A DNA stretch of 64,000 nt from Azospirillum griseum (GTDB lineage Bacteria > Pseudomonadota > Alphaproteobacteria > Azospirillales > Azospirillaceae): contig NZ_RXMA01000001.1 in NCBI RefSeq assembly GCF_003966125.1, positions 395,560-459,559 of the forward strand, read 5' to 3'. Position numbers and translations under genes: made by a program. How positions within the stretch are numbered: position 1 is the first letter of the stretch; each line of letters opens with the position of its first letter. The notes under the pieces are model-generated. The model ran no database searches. It saw nothing but the letters and a program-made list of their open reading frames with translations, and was not told the DNA's origin. Below are positions 26,429-37,548 of this stretch, piece by piece.

Positions 26429-28138
26429 ATGGCCCGCTTCCGTCTGTCGCTGTCGAATCTGCCTTTTGCCGCCAAATTCGCCCTGGCACCGGGCCTGGCG
26501 GTGTGCCTGATGGCCAGCGTTGCGGCGGTCGGCTGGAGCGGCCTCGGCACCCTGGTCGGCGAGGTGCGCGCCATCGTGGACCGCAACATGGTGGCCAGCA
26601 CCGACCTGTCGGCCTTCGCCGGTCGGGTGCAGCGGATCAACGGCGCGCTGTTCCAGACGATGACCGAGCAGGCGGCGGGCATCGTCCAGGGCAGCGCCGC
26701 CGACCGGCTGGGGCAGCTGGCGCGGGACGTCGATGGCGTCGTCCAGGATCTGGCGGCGTTCAAACAGCGCGCCGCCAGCCCGGAGATCGACGCGCTGGTC
26801 GACCAGATGACCGGGGAACTGACCACCTACAAGGGGGCGGTCGAGTTCGTGGCCGCGATGCTGGAGATCGATTTCAACAGCGCCGTGTCCTTCCTGCGCC
26901 CGTTCGAGGCCAACTACACCCGGATGATGGCGCTGATCGGCGCGGCGGTGGACGGGGTCGTCCGCGATTCGCGGGCGCGGGCCGAACGGTCGGCGGAGGA
27001 GGCCGAGCGGCTGAACGCGCTGTTCGTCGGCACCACCCTGCTGGCGGCGCTGATGGTGGCGCTGTCGGCCGGGTGGGTCGGCGGGGCCACCACCCGGTCG
27101 ATCCGCCGCATCGCCGAGGCCACCGGGCGGGTGGCCAAGGGTGGGGAGGCGGGCAATCTGCGCGCGTTGGAGCGGCGGGACGAGCTGGGGGCCATCGTCG
27201 GCTCGCTGGAGGTCTTCGCCGAACACGTCGCCCGCTCCCAGGCCAGCGCCGCCCAGCACGAGGAGTTGCGCTTGCGGGCCGAGATCGAAAAGCGCCGCGC
27301 GCTCGACGAACTCGCCTCCACCTTCGAGGCCAGCGTGCAGGGGGTGGTGGACAGCGTGTCCGCCGCGTCCGGCCAGGTGCGCGACAGCGCCGAGCGGATG
27401 TCCGACACCGCCCGCCACACCAGCGCCCAGGCCGGGCGGGTCAACGGCGCGTCGGCCACCGCGCTGGAGAATGTCCGGCAGGCCGCCGACACCGCGCGCG
27501 GGCTGGCCGAGGCCACCGACAGCATCGGGCGGCAGGTGCAGGAGGCCGCCGACATCGCCCGCGCGGCGGTGGGCGAGGTCAACCGCACCAACAGCACGGT
27601 CGAAGGGCTGTCGCGGGTGGCGCAGCGGATCGGCGAGGTGGTGGACATGATCAGCGGCATCGCCAAGCAAACCAACATGCTGGCCCTGAACGCGACCATC
27701 GAGGCCGCCCGCGCCGGGGAGGCCGGGCGCGGCTTTGCCGTGGTGGCGGTGGAGGTGAAAAGCCTCGCCACCCAAACCGGGCAGGCCACCGACGAAATCG
27801 CCAACCAGATCAGCGCCATCCAACAGGCGACCTTGGAGGCGGTGGACGCCATCCGTGGCATCGACCGCACCATCGTCCGCATGAGCGACATCGCCGTCGG
27901 CGTGGCGTCGGCGGTGGAGGAGCAGAACGCCGCCACCCGCGACATCGCCCGCGCGGTCGCCCTGGTCGCCGACCGCACCCACGCCGTGTCCGACAGTTTG
28001 GGCGATTTCACCGTCGCGGCGGACGAAACCGGTCGCTCCGCCTCGGACATCCTCGCCAGCAGCGGCGTCCTGGCCGATCAGGCGCGCGTGCTGCAAGGCT
28101 CGGTGCGCGGCTTCCTGGCCCGGGTGCGCAACGCCTGA
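26429..28138 (+). CDS. Methyl-accepting chemotaxis protein
   Basis: A 569-residue transmembrane chemoreceptor. The first membrane helix is at about residues 17-40. A periplasmic helical bundle (about 45-190) follows, then the second membrane helix (about 200-222), HAMP (about 223-275) and a signalling coiled coil. The highly conserved hairpin tip is visible in the region [20 protein letters not shown], then [16 protein letters not shown]. No C-terminal CheR tether is seen. Its place after a TonB receptor suggests it senses a related ligand. Confidence 0.94.
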   Translation: MARFRLSLSNLPFAAKFALAPGLAVCLMASVAAVGWSGLGTLVGEVRAIVDRNMVASTDLSAFAGRVQRINGALFQTMTEQAAGIVQGSAADRLGQLARDVDGVVQDLAAFKQRAASPEIDALVDQMTGELTTYKGAVEFVAAMLEIDFNSAVSFLRPFEANYTRMMALIGAAVDGVVRDSRARAERSAEEAERLNALFVGTTLLAALMVALSAGWVGGATTRSIRRIAEATGRVAKGGEAGNLRALERRDELGAIVGSLEVFAEHVARSQASAAQHEELRLRAEIEKRRALDELASTFEASVQGVVDSVSAASGQVRDSAERMSDTARHTSAQAGRVNGASATALENVRQAADTARGLAEATDSIGRQVQEAADIARAAVGEVNRTNSTVEGLSRVAQRIGEVVDMISGIAKQTNMLALNATIEAARAGEAGRGFAVVAVEVKSLATQTGQATDEIANQISAIQQATLEAVDAIRGIDRTIVRMSDIAVGVASAVEEQNAATRDIARAVALVADRTHAVSDSLGDFTVAADETGRSASDILASSGVLADQARVLQGSVRGFLARVRNA

Positions 28139-28162
28139 GATGCGAAAAACGGCGAGATGCGA

Positions 28163-28430
28163 AACGCCTGACCAGGGCAATCGCTTGAAGCGCCGTGCAC
28201 CCGGTCAAAACAAGAATGGACACAGATTTCACGGATTTTTTCGCGGATTTCGCGGAACACGCCCCAGAGCTGCCCGGTTTTGCGATCTTGCGGCACGCCT
28301 CATGGCGGGATGCAGGAAGCATTTGGAGTCGAAAATCCGTGTAATCCTATATTTTTTCCGTGAAATCCGCGTCCATTCTTGTGTGCGTGACGATGAGCGT
28401 TCATTCAAGCGATTGCCATGAACGCCTGAC
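28163..28430. mobile_element. MITE-like element with inverted ends and flanking direct repeats
   Basis: The element proper is 28173-28420 (248 bp). Its ends are 17-base inverted repeats with 16 matches: CAGGGCAATCGCTTGAA at 28173-28189 and the complement of CATGGCAATCGCTTGAA at 28404-28420. The direct repeat AACGCCTGAC abuts both ends (28163-28172 and 28421-28430). A second inverted pair of 24 bases with 22 matches lies inside (28211-28234 and 28359-28382; core CAAGAATGGAC...GATTTCACGG). No gene is present, so any transposition would need a transposase in trans. A similar AACGCCTGA also ends the chemoreceptor gene at 28130-28138, which weakens the target-duplication reading slightly. Confidence 0.68.
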
Positions 28431-28502
28431 CCGCCCCTTGCCGCTTTGGCCCGGATCGGCTAACGATTCGCTTCCCCTGGGCCGCCGGATGACGACGACG
28501 CG

Positions 28503-28919
28503 ATGCTGGCACGCTGCCGCAGCTTGAACGACCGTTGGGGGTTGGCGCTGTCGCTGGTGCTGGCCCTGGCGCTGTTCGTGCGTCTGGCCGCCCCCGTCTT
28601 TGGGGCCGCCGACCGGGCGGGCTATGTCGCGATTTGCAGCGGCAGCGAGATCGTCTATGTGCCGGTCACGGCGACCGGCGAACCGATTGCCGACCCGGAC
28701 ACCGCCAAACCGGGCAAGGGTGATCCGCAAGCGACCCCGCCGCTGCACAGCCCGTGCAGTTGGCTGGGCCAATACGCCGCGTTGCTGCCCGATGTGCTGG
28801 GTCTGGCGCTGCCCCTTGACCGGATTCGGACGCCGGAGCCGCAGGGCCACGCCACCGCGCCGCCGCTGCGCTCCGCCAAACCCTTCCACTCCCAAGGTCC
28901 GCCACCGCCGTCAGCCTGA
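28503..28919 (+). CDS. DUF2946-like small membrane-associated protein
   Basis: A 138-residue protein with one N-terminal hydrophobic helix (about residues 12-35), then an exported part with cysteine in VAICSGS and a second at HSPCSW, and a Pro-rich tail. This matches the DUF2946 pattern, a family often found beside TonB receptors and PepSY proteins in copper or iron loci. Function unknown. It precedes the PepSY gene by 100 bases on the same strand. Confidence 0.65.
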   Translation: MLARCRSLNDRWGLALSLVLALALFVRLAAPVFGAADRAGYVAICSGSEIVYVPVTATGEPIADPDTAKPGKGDPQATPPLHSPCSWLGQYAALLPDVLGLALPLDRIRTPEPQGHATAPPLRSAKPFHSQGPPPPSA

Positions 28920-29019
28920 CGCAACCCGCCGCCCGAATCCCGCAAGGCTCCCACAGGGACTCCCTGGACGGACTCCCCCTCGGGCGGTTGCTTCCCGCTG
29001 ACCGAACGGACCCATTTCC

Positions 29020-30375
29020 ATGTCGCAAGCCCTCACCGGCGGAGCCATCGGCTCCGCGCTGTACCGCGCCGTCTGGCGCTGGCATTTCTTCGCCGGTCTT
29101 CTGATTCTGCCCTTCGTCCTGGTGCTGTGCGTCACCGGGGCGGTCTATCTGTTCAAGGACGAGATCAACGACGCCCTGTACAAGGACATGCGGATCGTCA
29201 CGCCGATGACGACCGCCCAACTCTCCCCGTCCGAACTGGTGGCCAAGGCGCTGGCCGCCCACCCCGGCACGCTGAAGGGTTACGCCCCGCCCGCCGCCGC
29301 CGACCGCGCGGCGGAGGTGCGGATCATCGGCACCGACGGGGTCAAGGACGCCCTGTTCCTCAACCCCTACACCGGGCAGGTGCTGGGCAGCCAATGGGAC
29401 GCCGGTTTCGCCGGATCGCCCGCCATGCACGTCGTGCGCAAGCTGCACAGCCTGCAATATGTCGGCTGGGTCGCCGAACGCGTCATCGAAGCGGTGGCGG
29501 GCTGGATGGTGCTGATGAGCGTGTCCGGCGTCTATCTGTGGTGGCCGCGCGGACAGGCCGGGGGCGTCGTGACCGTGCGCGGCGAACCGGGCAAGCGCGT
29601 GTTCTGGCGCGACCTGCACGCCGTCACCGGCATCGTCGTCAGCGGCTTCATCGTCTTCCTGGCGATGACCGGCCTGCCCTGGTCGGGCTATTGGGGCAAG
29701 CAATTTTACGCCGCCGCCTACGCCGTCGGCATGGGCATGCCCGATGGCTATTGGGACAAATACCCGGTCTCCACCGTGCCGCTGAAGGACACGATCGACC
29801 GCGCCCCCTGGATCGTTGAAAACCAACCCACCCCGTTGTCCACCACCGCAACCGGCGTCCCGGCCAAGCTGGACGATGTGGTCAGGACGGTCAACGCGCT
29901 GGGTCTGGCGGCGGGCTATGTCATCGCCATCCCGACCAAGCCGCAGGGCGTCTTCACCGCGTCCGTCTACCCCGACGACATCACGCAGGAACGCGTCGTC
30001 CACCTCGACCAATATTCCGGCAAGGTGCTGTTCGACATGCAGCTGAAGGATCTGGGCCTGTTCGGGCGTCTGGCCGAATGGGGCATCAGCATCCACATGG
30101 GCCAAGCCTTTGGGCTGGCCAACCAGTTGGTTTTGCTGGCGGCACTGCTCGCCACCATCCTGATGACGGTGTCGGGCGTGGTGATGTGGTGGAAGCGCCG
30201 CCCGGCGGGCACGCTGGGCGCGCCAAAGCTGCCCGCCAACGCCCAGGTGCCCAAGGTTCTGCTGGGCATGGCGCTGGTCGCCGGACTGTTCTTCCCGATG
30301 GTCGGCCTGTCGATGCTGGCCTTCGCCGCGTTCGAACTGATCGGCCACGGCGCGCGCCGCCTGCGCACGGCCTGA
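29020..30375 (+). CDS. PepSY-associated transmembrane protein (PiuB/FoxB-like)
   Basis: A 451-residue inner-membrane protein with four main helices: about residues 23-47 (HFFAGLLILPFVLVLCVTGA), 150-172, 205-228 and the C-terminal pair at about 365-390 and 410-440. PepSY-type periplasmic segments lie between. Conserved histidines sit in the helices (WRWHFFAG, LHSLQYVG, DLHAVTG, SIHMGQAFG). Related proteins reduce or release iron from siderophores, which fits the upstream TonB receptor. Confidence 0.88.
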   Translation: MSQALTGGAIGSALYRAVWRWHFFAGLLILPFVLVLCVTGAVYLFKDEINDALYKDMRIVTPMTTAQLSPSELVAKALAAHPGTLKGYAPPAAADRAAEVRIIGTDGVKDALFLNPYTGQVLGSQWDAGFAGSPAMHVVRKLHSLQYVGWVAERVIEAVAGWMVLMSVSGVYLWWPRGQAGGVVTVRGEPGKRVFWRDLHAVTGIVVSGFIVFLAMTGLPWSGYWGKQFYAAAYAVGMGMPDGYWDKYPVSTVPLKDTIDRAPWIVENQPTPLSTTATGVPAKLDDVVRTVNALGLAAGYVIAIPTKPQGVFTASVYPDDITQERVVHLDQYSGKVLFDMQLKDLGLFGRLAEWGISIHMGQAFGLANQLVLLAALLATILMTVSGVVMWWKRRPAGTLGAPKLPANAQVPKVLLGMALVAGLFFPMVGLSMLAFAAFELIGHGARRLRTA

Positions 30376-30405
30376 TCGGACGGGCGCAGGACGGACGTCC
30401 AACGA

Positions 30406-30437
30406 AAAAGGGCCGGAGCAATCGCTCCGGCCCTTTT
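30406..30437. terminator. Bidirectional rho-independent terminator
   Basis: A perfect 14-bp stem, AAAAGGGCCGGAGC / GCTCCGGCCCTTTT, with loop AATC. It lies between the convergent PepSY and aspartate aminotransferase genes and gives a T-run on both strands. Confidence 0.9.
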
Positions 30438-30481
30438 CTCATCTCACAGCGTCCGGCGTGCAAACACCGGACGGCGGTCGA

Positions 30482-32018
<1,537 letters not shown>

Positions 32019-32459
32019 ATGCTGACCCGCATCGCTTTCGCGGCCACCGCCGCCTTTTTGCTGACCAGCGCCGCCATCGTCGCCCCGGCGGTTGCCCAGG
32101 ATCCGATCAAGGCCCGCCAGGCCGGGTTTGAGGATCTCAAGAAGGCCATGGGCGAGATCAAGGACGCGCTGGGCAAGGACAAGGCGACCGCCGCCGCCCC
32201 CGTGGCCACCCGCGTCGCCGCCTTCGCCAGCACCATCCCCAGCCTGTTCCCGGCCGGGTCCGACAAGGGCAAGACCGGGGCCAAGGAAGTGATCTGGGCC
32301 AACTTCCCCGACTTCACCGCCAAGGCCAAGGATCTGGAAACCGCCGCCACCGCGCTGGCCGCCGCCTCGGCCACCGGTGACAAGGCCGCGACCGGCAAGG
32401 CGTTCGCGGCCTTGGCCGACACCTGCAAGGCCTGCCACCAGCGCTACCGCGCCGATTGA
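32019..32459 (+). CDS. Cytochrome c' (class II cytochrome c)
   Basis: A 146-residue periplasmic haem protein. The signal peptide ends at AVAQD. The mature four-helix-bundle part starts PIKARQAGFEDLKKAMGEIKDAL and ends with the haem-binding CKACHQRYR near the C-terminus, as expected for class II cytochromes c. Cytochromes c' bind NO and can protect from nitrosative stress. GAGGA precedes the ATG. The convergent neighbour is its usual partner, cytochrome b561. Confidence 0.94.
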   Translation: MLTRIAFAATAAFLLTSAAIVAPAVAQDPIKARQAGFEDLKKAMGEIKDALGKDKATAAAPVATRVAAFASTIPSLFPAGSDKGKTGAKEVIWANFPDFTAKAKDLETAATALAAASATGDKAATGKAFAALADTCKACHQRYRAD

Positions 32460-32488
32460 TCGCTGTCGGCGAGTCATGGAAAAGGTTG

Positions 32489-32520
32489 CCCCCGTCCGGT
32501 CCGCCGGACGGGGGTTTCTG
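32489..32520 (+). terminator. Rho-independent terminator of cytochrome c'
   Basis: Perfect 11-bp stem CCCCCGTCCGG / CCGGACGGGGG with loop TCCG, followed by TTTCTGTTT, 30 bases after the stop. Confidence 0.9.
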
Positions 32521-32559
32521 TTTGGGTCGGCCCGTCGTCCAGCCGTCGTCCGGCCCCCG

Positions 32560-33267
32560 TCAGCCCGCCGCGCGCACCACCAGCGACACCAGCCCCAGCG
32601 CGGCCAGCAGAAGGGTCAGCGCCAGCAGCGGCGAGGCCCGGCGCGGCTCGTCCACCGGCGGTTCGCCCAGCGCGTGCGGCACGCGCTTGCGCCCGGTGAT
32701 CATCGGGCCGATCAGATTGTCTTTCTTGACCAGCAGATAGACCAGCACCGCCGCGACGTGGACGGCGATCATCAGCAGCAGGCCGTTCGGCAACAGCCGG
32801 TGCAGCGTGCTCAGCGCCTTCACCGTGCCCTCGGCCACCAGCGGGACCAGCGGGCCATCGACGACCACATCGTCGGTGGTGAACAGGCCGCTCGACGCCT
32901 GGACCAGCAGCACCAGCAGCAGCGCCACCACCATCAGGCCGCCCAACGGGTTGTGGCCCAACGTGACCGGGGCCGCACCCGGCGTGCGGCTGTTGGTGAG
33001 ATAGGCCAGCACGGCGCGCGGTCCCCTGATGAAATCGGTGAAGCGCGCGGTCTGGCTGCCCACCAGCCCCCAGACCAGGCGGAACAGCACCAACCCCAGA
33101 ATTGTTTCCCCGGCCAACATATGAATCGACAAGGCCCCGGCCTTGCCCGACACGATCGCCACGGCGACCAACAGCACCAGCGCCCAATGAAACAGGCGGG
33201 TCGGCAGGTCCCACACCCGGATGTCGCGCGCGCGTTGCTCCCGAGTCGCGGTATGACCACTTGCCAT
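32560..33267 (-). CDS. Cytochrome b561 family membrane protein
   Basis: A 235-residue inner-membrane di-haem protein. It begins with VWDLPTRLFHWALVLLVA, the usual first helix with a haem histidine. Further helices are at about residues 45-65 (with SIHMLAGETILGLVLFRLVWG), 110-130 and 150-175 (LHRLLPNGLLLMIAVHVAAVLVY). It probably passes electrons from the quinol pool to periplasmic cytochromes such as the adjacent c'. GAGGATCG precedes ATG 33267. Confidence 0.92.
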   Translation of the reverse strand: MASGHTATREQRARDIRVWDLPTRLFHWALVLLVAVAIVSGKAGALSIHMLAGETILGLVLFRLVWGLVGSQTARFTDFIRGPRAVLAYLTNSRTPGAAPVTLGHNPLGGLMVVALLLVLLVQASSGLFTTDDVVVDGPLVPLVAEGTVKALSTLHRLLPNGLLLMIAVHVAAVLVYLLVKKDNLIGPMITGRKRVPHALGEPPVDEPRRASPLLALTLLLAALGLVSLVVRAAG

Positions 33268-33521
33268 CGCTCGATCCTCGCCGTGTTGCCCAGCTTCGGG
33301 ACTGGAAAATGGGGATGTTTCTTTTGCGGCTGATCCTGAAAAGCCGTCCCGTTTTTGGTGACAAAGACCGTATCGGCTGTCAACACGCTTGATGGTATGG
33401 CCGCACGGCGGATATGACTGGTCGCAAGATCGGCCCGCGCACCCGCCCGAGGCTGACGCCCGTTCGCATCCGCGTTTCCAGACATCAGCCCCTCAAAACA
33501 TCAGCCACAAGGACCCCGTCC

Positions 33522-33770
33522 ATGCCCGACAAACAGCTCCTCCACCTCGTGTTCGGCGGCGAACTGGTGCGCCCGGACACCGACCAGTTCGTCGATCCGT
33601 CAAAGCTGCACATCGTCGGCATCTTCCCGAGCTATGACGAGGCGTACAAGGCGTGGCGCGGGGCGACCGGGCAGACCATCGACGACGCCCACACCCGCTA
33701 TTACATCGTCCACCTGCACCGCTTCCTTGATCCGAACGCGGGCCATCAGGACGGCGACCACCATCATTGA
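33522..33770 (+). CDS. DUF4170 domain protein
   Basis: An 82-residue protein with the DUF4170 pattern: LHLVFGGELVRP, the aspartate-rich FVDPSKLHIVGIFPSYDEAYKAWRGATGQTID-like core and RYYIVHLHRFLDP. The C-terminus is His/Asp-rich (GHQDGDHHH), suggesting metal binding. The family is nearly confined to alphaproteobacteria; function unknown. ATG 33522 has AAGGA upstream. Confidence 0.88.
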   Translation: MPDKQLLHLVFGGELVRPDTDQFVDPSKLHIVGIFPSYDEAYKAWRGATGQTIDDAHTRYYIVHLHRFLDPNAGHQDGDHHH

Positions 33771-33873
33771 TGGGATGGCGGGCGGCGCGTCACCGCCGCC
33801 CGCCCGCCGGTTCGCCGTGTTATGTCCCGTAGTTTCGTATTTTAAAAACACACCGCCTCGAACGCGCGCCCGC

Positions 33874-36192
33874 TCAGGCCGGTTCCGGCACCGCGAGGCT
33901 TTTCAGGCGCTTGCTCAGCAGGTCCAGCGCCGCGTCGGCGGGGACCGGCCGCCCGGTCAGCCAGCCTTGCACCTGGGTGCAATTGTGGTGGCGCAGGAAA
34001 TTGGCCTGCTCGGTCTTCTCCACCCCTTCGGCCACCACGTCCAGCCCCAACATGTCGGCCATGGCGATGATGGTGGACACGATGCTGGCGTCCTCGCGCT
34101 CCTGCGGGACGCCGTTGATGAAGGAGCGGTCGATCTTCAACGTGGTGATCGGCAGCTTTTTCAGATAGCTCAGCGACGAATGGCCGGTGCCGAAATCATC
34201 CACCGCCACCCGGATGCCCATCGCCTTCAGCGCGGCCAGCACGCTCATCGCGTGGTCGATGTCCTGCATCACCGCCCCTTCGGTGATTTCCAGCTCGATC
34301 AGTTCGGGCGGCAGACCGTGGCGGTCGACGATGCGGCGGAAATCCTCCGCCGTGCGGTGGCGCAGATGGCGGGGGGAAATGTTGACCGCCACCGGGACCG
34401 GCCGCATCCCCTGATCCAGCCACGCCCGTTGCTGGCGGCACGCCTCGTCCAGCACCCAATCGCCCAGCGGCACGATGAAGCCGGTGTCCTCGGCCACCGG
34501 GATGAACTCGCCCGGCGACACCATGCCCTGCCCCGGCACGTCCCAGCGCAACAGCGCCTCGAAGCCTTCCAGGCTGTAATCGATCAGCGACACCTTGGGC
34601 TGATAGTGCAAACGGAACTGGCGGTTGACCAGGGCGGAGCGCAACTCCCCGTCCAGGGCCAGATGGCGGCGGGCCTGATCGGCCAACTCTTTGCGGAAAA
34701 AGGCGTGCCGCCGCCCGCCCAGCCGTTTGGCCGCGTACAGCGCGGTGTCGGCGGCGCGGATCAGCTCGTGCGGCTCCTCGGTGTGGTCGGGGAACAGGGC
34801 GATGCCGATCGCGGTGCGCACATAATGCTCGTTCCCGGCCAGGATGACCGGGCGGTCGAAGGCGGACAGGATGCGGTCGGCGATGACCGCCGCCTCCGCC
34901 CCGTCGGCGATCTCCTCCAGGATGATGGCGAAATCGTCGGTGCCGATGCGCCCGACCACATCGGACGCCCGCACCGCATCACTGACCCGCCGCGCCACCT
35001 CCTGCAACAGCGCGTCGCCCGCCTGATGGCCCAGCGTGTCGGTGACAAGCTTGAAGCGCGACAGATCCAGGCACATCACGGCAAAGCGGCGGTCGTGACG
35101 GCGGCAGCGTTCCACCGCCGTTTCCAGCATGGATTCGACCATCGCCCGGTTGGGCAGGCCGGTCAGCCGGTCGCGCGTGGCCAGCCGCATCAGCTCGCGC
35201 TCGTGCCGCAGCCGCTGCGTCATGTCGGTCAGGGCGCAGACATAGCCGCGCTTGCCCTGCACCACCAGCGGCGACACCGAAATCGCCGCGTCCACCCGCC
35301 CGTCGGCGCGCGGAATGCCCAGCGCCTCGGCCCGCAACAGTTCGCCAGCCCCACCGGCCCCGGCCAACAGGGCCTGGACGCGGCCCCGGTCGGCCTCAAC
35401 AAACAGACCGGCCAGCGCCCGCCCCGGCAGCGAGTCCCCCGCCACCCCGAACAGGGCGACCGCCGCCGGGTTGTGCTCCTCGATCCGGCCATGCTCGTCC
35501 ACCAGGACAATCGCCTCGCTGACGTTGTTCATGATCCCGGCCAGCCGCTCGTCCCGCTCGATCAGCGCGCTGGCAGAACGGCGGAAATACTCCATGGCGC
35601 GGGCCATCGCGCCGAACTCGTCGCGGCGGTGGCGGCCCGGCACGTCCACATCGGTCCGCCCCTCGGTCAATTGCCGCATGCGGGCGGACAGCGCCTCGAT
35701 CGGGCCGACGACGTTCTGCGACAGATAGAGCGAAAAGGGCCAGCTCAGCACCAGCAGGGCCAGCAGGAACAGGATGAAGGCCGCCGCCTCCATCAGAAAT
35801 TCACGGTCGATGTCGTCGATGTTGGCGGCGGCGGCGACCACCCACCCCCACGGCTCGAAGCGGGTCTGGCTGATGACCGCGTGGGAAAAGGGCGGCCAGC
35901 CCGCCGGTGCCGTTCCATCGGTGAAGACGGTCAGGTGAAAGGGGTCGTTCCCCAACGCGCGCAAGGCCAAGCGGGCGCGGGCCTGCGCCTCCTCACGCGG
36001 AATCGCCCCGCTGGCCGCCTCGCGGTCCAGATCGTTCAGCATGGTGCGGGAGGATTCGACGAGCGCGCCCGCCATCCGCTCCCGCTCGGCGATCAGGCCA
36101 TGGCGCAGCAGATACAGCGCCGGAATGGCCGCCATCAGGCAGCCAATCAGGCCGATCCAGGTCAACCAGCGTATCTTGCGGCGAAGCGTCAT
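33874..36192 (-). CDS. Membrane sensor with HAMP, PAS, degenerate GGDEF and EAL domains
   Basis: A 772-residue c-di-GMP signalling protein. Membrane helices at about residues 9-30 and 135-160 flank a periplasmic Cache-like sensor. HAMP (about 160-215) and PAS (about 215-335) follow. The GGDEF domain has GTDDF instead of GGDEF near residue 416, so it is probably not a cyclase, though the RxxD inhibitory site (RASD) remains. The EAL domain has EALLRW (about 543), DDFGTGHSSLSYL and EGVE, so it is probably an active phosphodiesterase that lowers c-di-GMP, perhaps with the GGDEF part as a GTP sensor. Confidence 0.93.
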   Translation of the reverse strand: MTLRRKIRWLTWIGLIGCLMAAIPALYLLRHGLIAERERMAGALVESSRTMLNDLDREAASGAIPREEAQARARLALRALGNDPFHLTVFTDGTAPAGWPPFSHAVISQTRFEPWGWVVAAAANIDDIDREFLMEAAAFILFLLALLVLSWPFSLYLSQNVVGPIEALSARMRQLTEGRTDVDVPGRHRRDEFGAMARAMEYFRRSASALIERDERLAGIMNNVSEAIVLVDEHGRIEEHNPAAVALFGVAGDSLPGRALAGLFVEADRGRVQALLAGAGGAGELLRAEALGIPRADGRVDAAISVSPLVVQGKRGYVCALTDMTQRLRHERELMRLATRDRLTGLPNRAMVESMLETAVERCRRHDRRFAVMCLDLSRFKLVTDTLGHQAGDALLQEVARRVSDAVRASDVVGRIGTDDFAIILEEIADGAEAAVIADRILSAFDRPVILAGNEHYVRTAIGIALFPDHTEEPHELIRAADTALYAAKRLGGRRHAFFRKELADQARRHLALDGELRSALVNRQFRLHYQPKVSLIDYSLEGFEALLRWDVPGQGMVSPGEFIPVAEDTGFIVPLGDWVLDEACRQQRAWLDQGMRPVPVAVNISPRHLRHRTAEDFRRIVDRHGLPPELIELEITEGAVMQDIDHAMSVLAALKAMGIRVAVDDFGTGHSSLSYLKKLPITTLKIDRSFINGVPQEREDASIVSTIIAMADMLGLDVVAEGVEKTEQANFLRHHNCTQVQGWLTGRPVPADAALDLLSKRLKSLAVPEPA

Positions 36193-36429
36193 CTGGCCCC
36201 GGCGAGGCTCCCCTGACCATCAGTCACACGGATGGTGTCTGTGCGCAGCGCAGGTTCGCTGTTTTGTTTCAAACCTGCAATCGCAATCTTGTTTGCAAAC
36301 GCAACATTATCATGCAAGACCAACCTTGATTGGCGAGATGCGTCAATCGGCCTCGCGTCATGGTGTCACCCTGGCAAGCCCCCGACGACGCTGCCGCGAT
36401 CACCCCGCCAATCATGCCCGTTCGCTCCC
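36193..36429. other. Intergenic region, lower GC
   Basis: About 240 bases between the EAL gene and the phage-derived cluster. It has an AT-richer stretch around 36250-36320 with TTGTTTGCAAACGCAAC, which contains a short palindrome GTTTGCAAAC. No gene seen. It marks one outer edge of the phage-derived region. Confidence 0.45.
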
Positions 36430-37206
36430 TTACATCCGGGTGGGGTACAGGCGTTGGAACCCGTCGGTGACGCGGGCGATCACCGCCGGGTCGCGGTCCC
36501 GCCAATAGCGCGGGTCGCGCATCAACGCCCGCAACTCCGCCTCGCCATCGGCGACGGTGGCCCGCCCCGGCCCCAGCGCCAGGGCCGTCGGCTCGGTCCC
36601 CGACATCATCGCGTGCAGGGCCATCACCCCTTCATAAGTGGTGGACAACCCTTCGACGGCGGCGGGCGGCAGATTCTTGCCCGCCCAGGCGAGAAGCTGG
36701 CGCGACACCTCCCGCCATTTCTCTTCGCCGCCAAAGCGGGCGACCAGCCGCTCGACCTCGCGTTCGGCCTGGAATTCAGCGGCGAGATGCTGGATCAACG
36801 GCATCATCCGCTCGGCGGCGAGATCATAGAGCAACTGCGCCTGACCGGGGGTGTAGCCCGCCTCGAACAGCCGCCCGTTGATCTCCGGGTCGGGCTGGAA
36901 CAGGCCGTGGTCGCAGGCGATGCAATAGCCCTCCGGCGACTCGGGCGCGCCCAACGCCCGACGCAGCGCGACCGGATCGAAGGACGCCGGGTCCGGCGGG
37001 CTGTTGGCGGGCGACGCGACCGGGGCCGCCACCGACAGGCGTCGCTCCAGCTCGCGATAGGATTTCAACAGGGCGTCCACCCGCAGCGCGCCGGTTTTCG
37101 GGTCGCGGAACTTCTCCGGGACCGCGTCGGGCTCGGCGGGCGGGGTGTTGGGCGGGACATCGGTCCCGGCACCGGTGCGGGGGGCGATCAGCAGATTGTC
37201 GGCCAT
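36430..37206 (-). CDS. Phage scaffold-like (capsid assembly) protein
   Basis: A 258-residue acidic protein. The N-terminus ends in VPEKFRDPKTGALRVDALLKSYRELERRL, the pattern of podovirus capsid-assembly scaffolding proteins, followed by a Pro/Ala linker and a helical C-terminal half with AEFQAEREVERLVARFGGEEKW. The family assists capsid assembly; a capsid gene would normally follow, but here the next gene is the unrelated EAL protein. The fit is by pattern only. Confidence 0.62.
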   Translation of the reverse strand: MADNLLIAPRTGAGTDVPPNTPPAEPDAVPEKFRDPKTGALRVDALLKSYRELERRLSVAAPVASPANSPPDPASFDPVALRRALGAPESPEGYCIACDHGLFQPDPEINGRLFEAGYTPGQAQLLYDLAAERMMPLIQHLAAEFQAEREVERLVARFGGEEKWREVSRQLLAWAGKNLPPAAVEGLSTTYEGVMALHAMMSGTEPTALALGPGRATVADGEAELRALMRDPRYWRDRDPAVIARVTDGFQRLYPTRM

Positions 37207-37245
37207 CGGTCACACACTCCATTCTAACAGCAAGGAAAAGGCGGC

Positions 37246-37548
37246 TCAGGCCCGTTGCCCGCGCGCCGTCAGGGCCAGGATCACCGCCACCAGATGCCGT
37301 TGGCCTTCCAGATGGCGCAGCGCGGCGTCGGGAACGTCGGGGCCAAGGGCGCGGCCCAACGTCATCGCCCGCAGCGTGTCGAGCACCCGCTGCCCGTCCG
37401 GCCCGGCGAAACAACGGGCAAAGGCCGGGGCCGGATCGGCGGCACTGTCGGCGGCGGCGTTGGTGGATGCGTCCGGGGGCGTCACCCCGTTCAACCACCC
37501 CCACCCCGCCGTGGTGTCCAGGTTCGGTTCCAGGATGCGATCAGCCAT
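37246..37548 (-). CDS. Bbp19-like phage protein
   Basis: A 100-residue protein whose core FARCFAGPDGQRVLDTLRAMTLGRALGPD and AALRHLEGQRHLVAVIL matches the small Bbp19-like proteins found beside podovirus portal genes. Exact role unknown. Its start overlaps the portal stop by eight bases, showing that it was translated together with the portal before the island inserted. Confidence 0.7.
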   Translation of the reverse strand: MADRILEPNLDTTAGWGWLNGVTPPDASTNAAADSAADPAPAFARCFAGPDGQRVLDTLRAMTLGRALGPDVPDAALRHLEGQRHLVAVILALTARGQRA

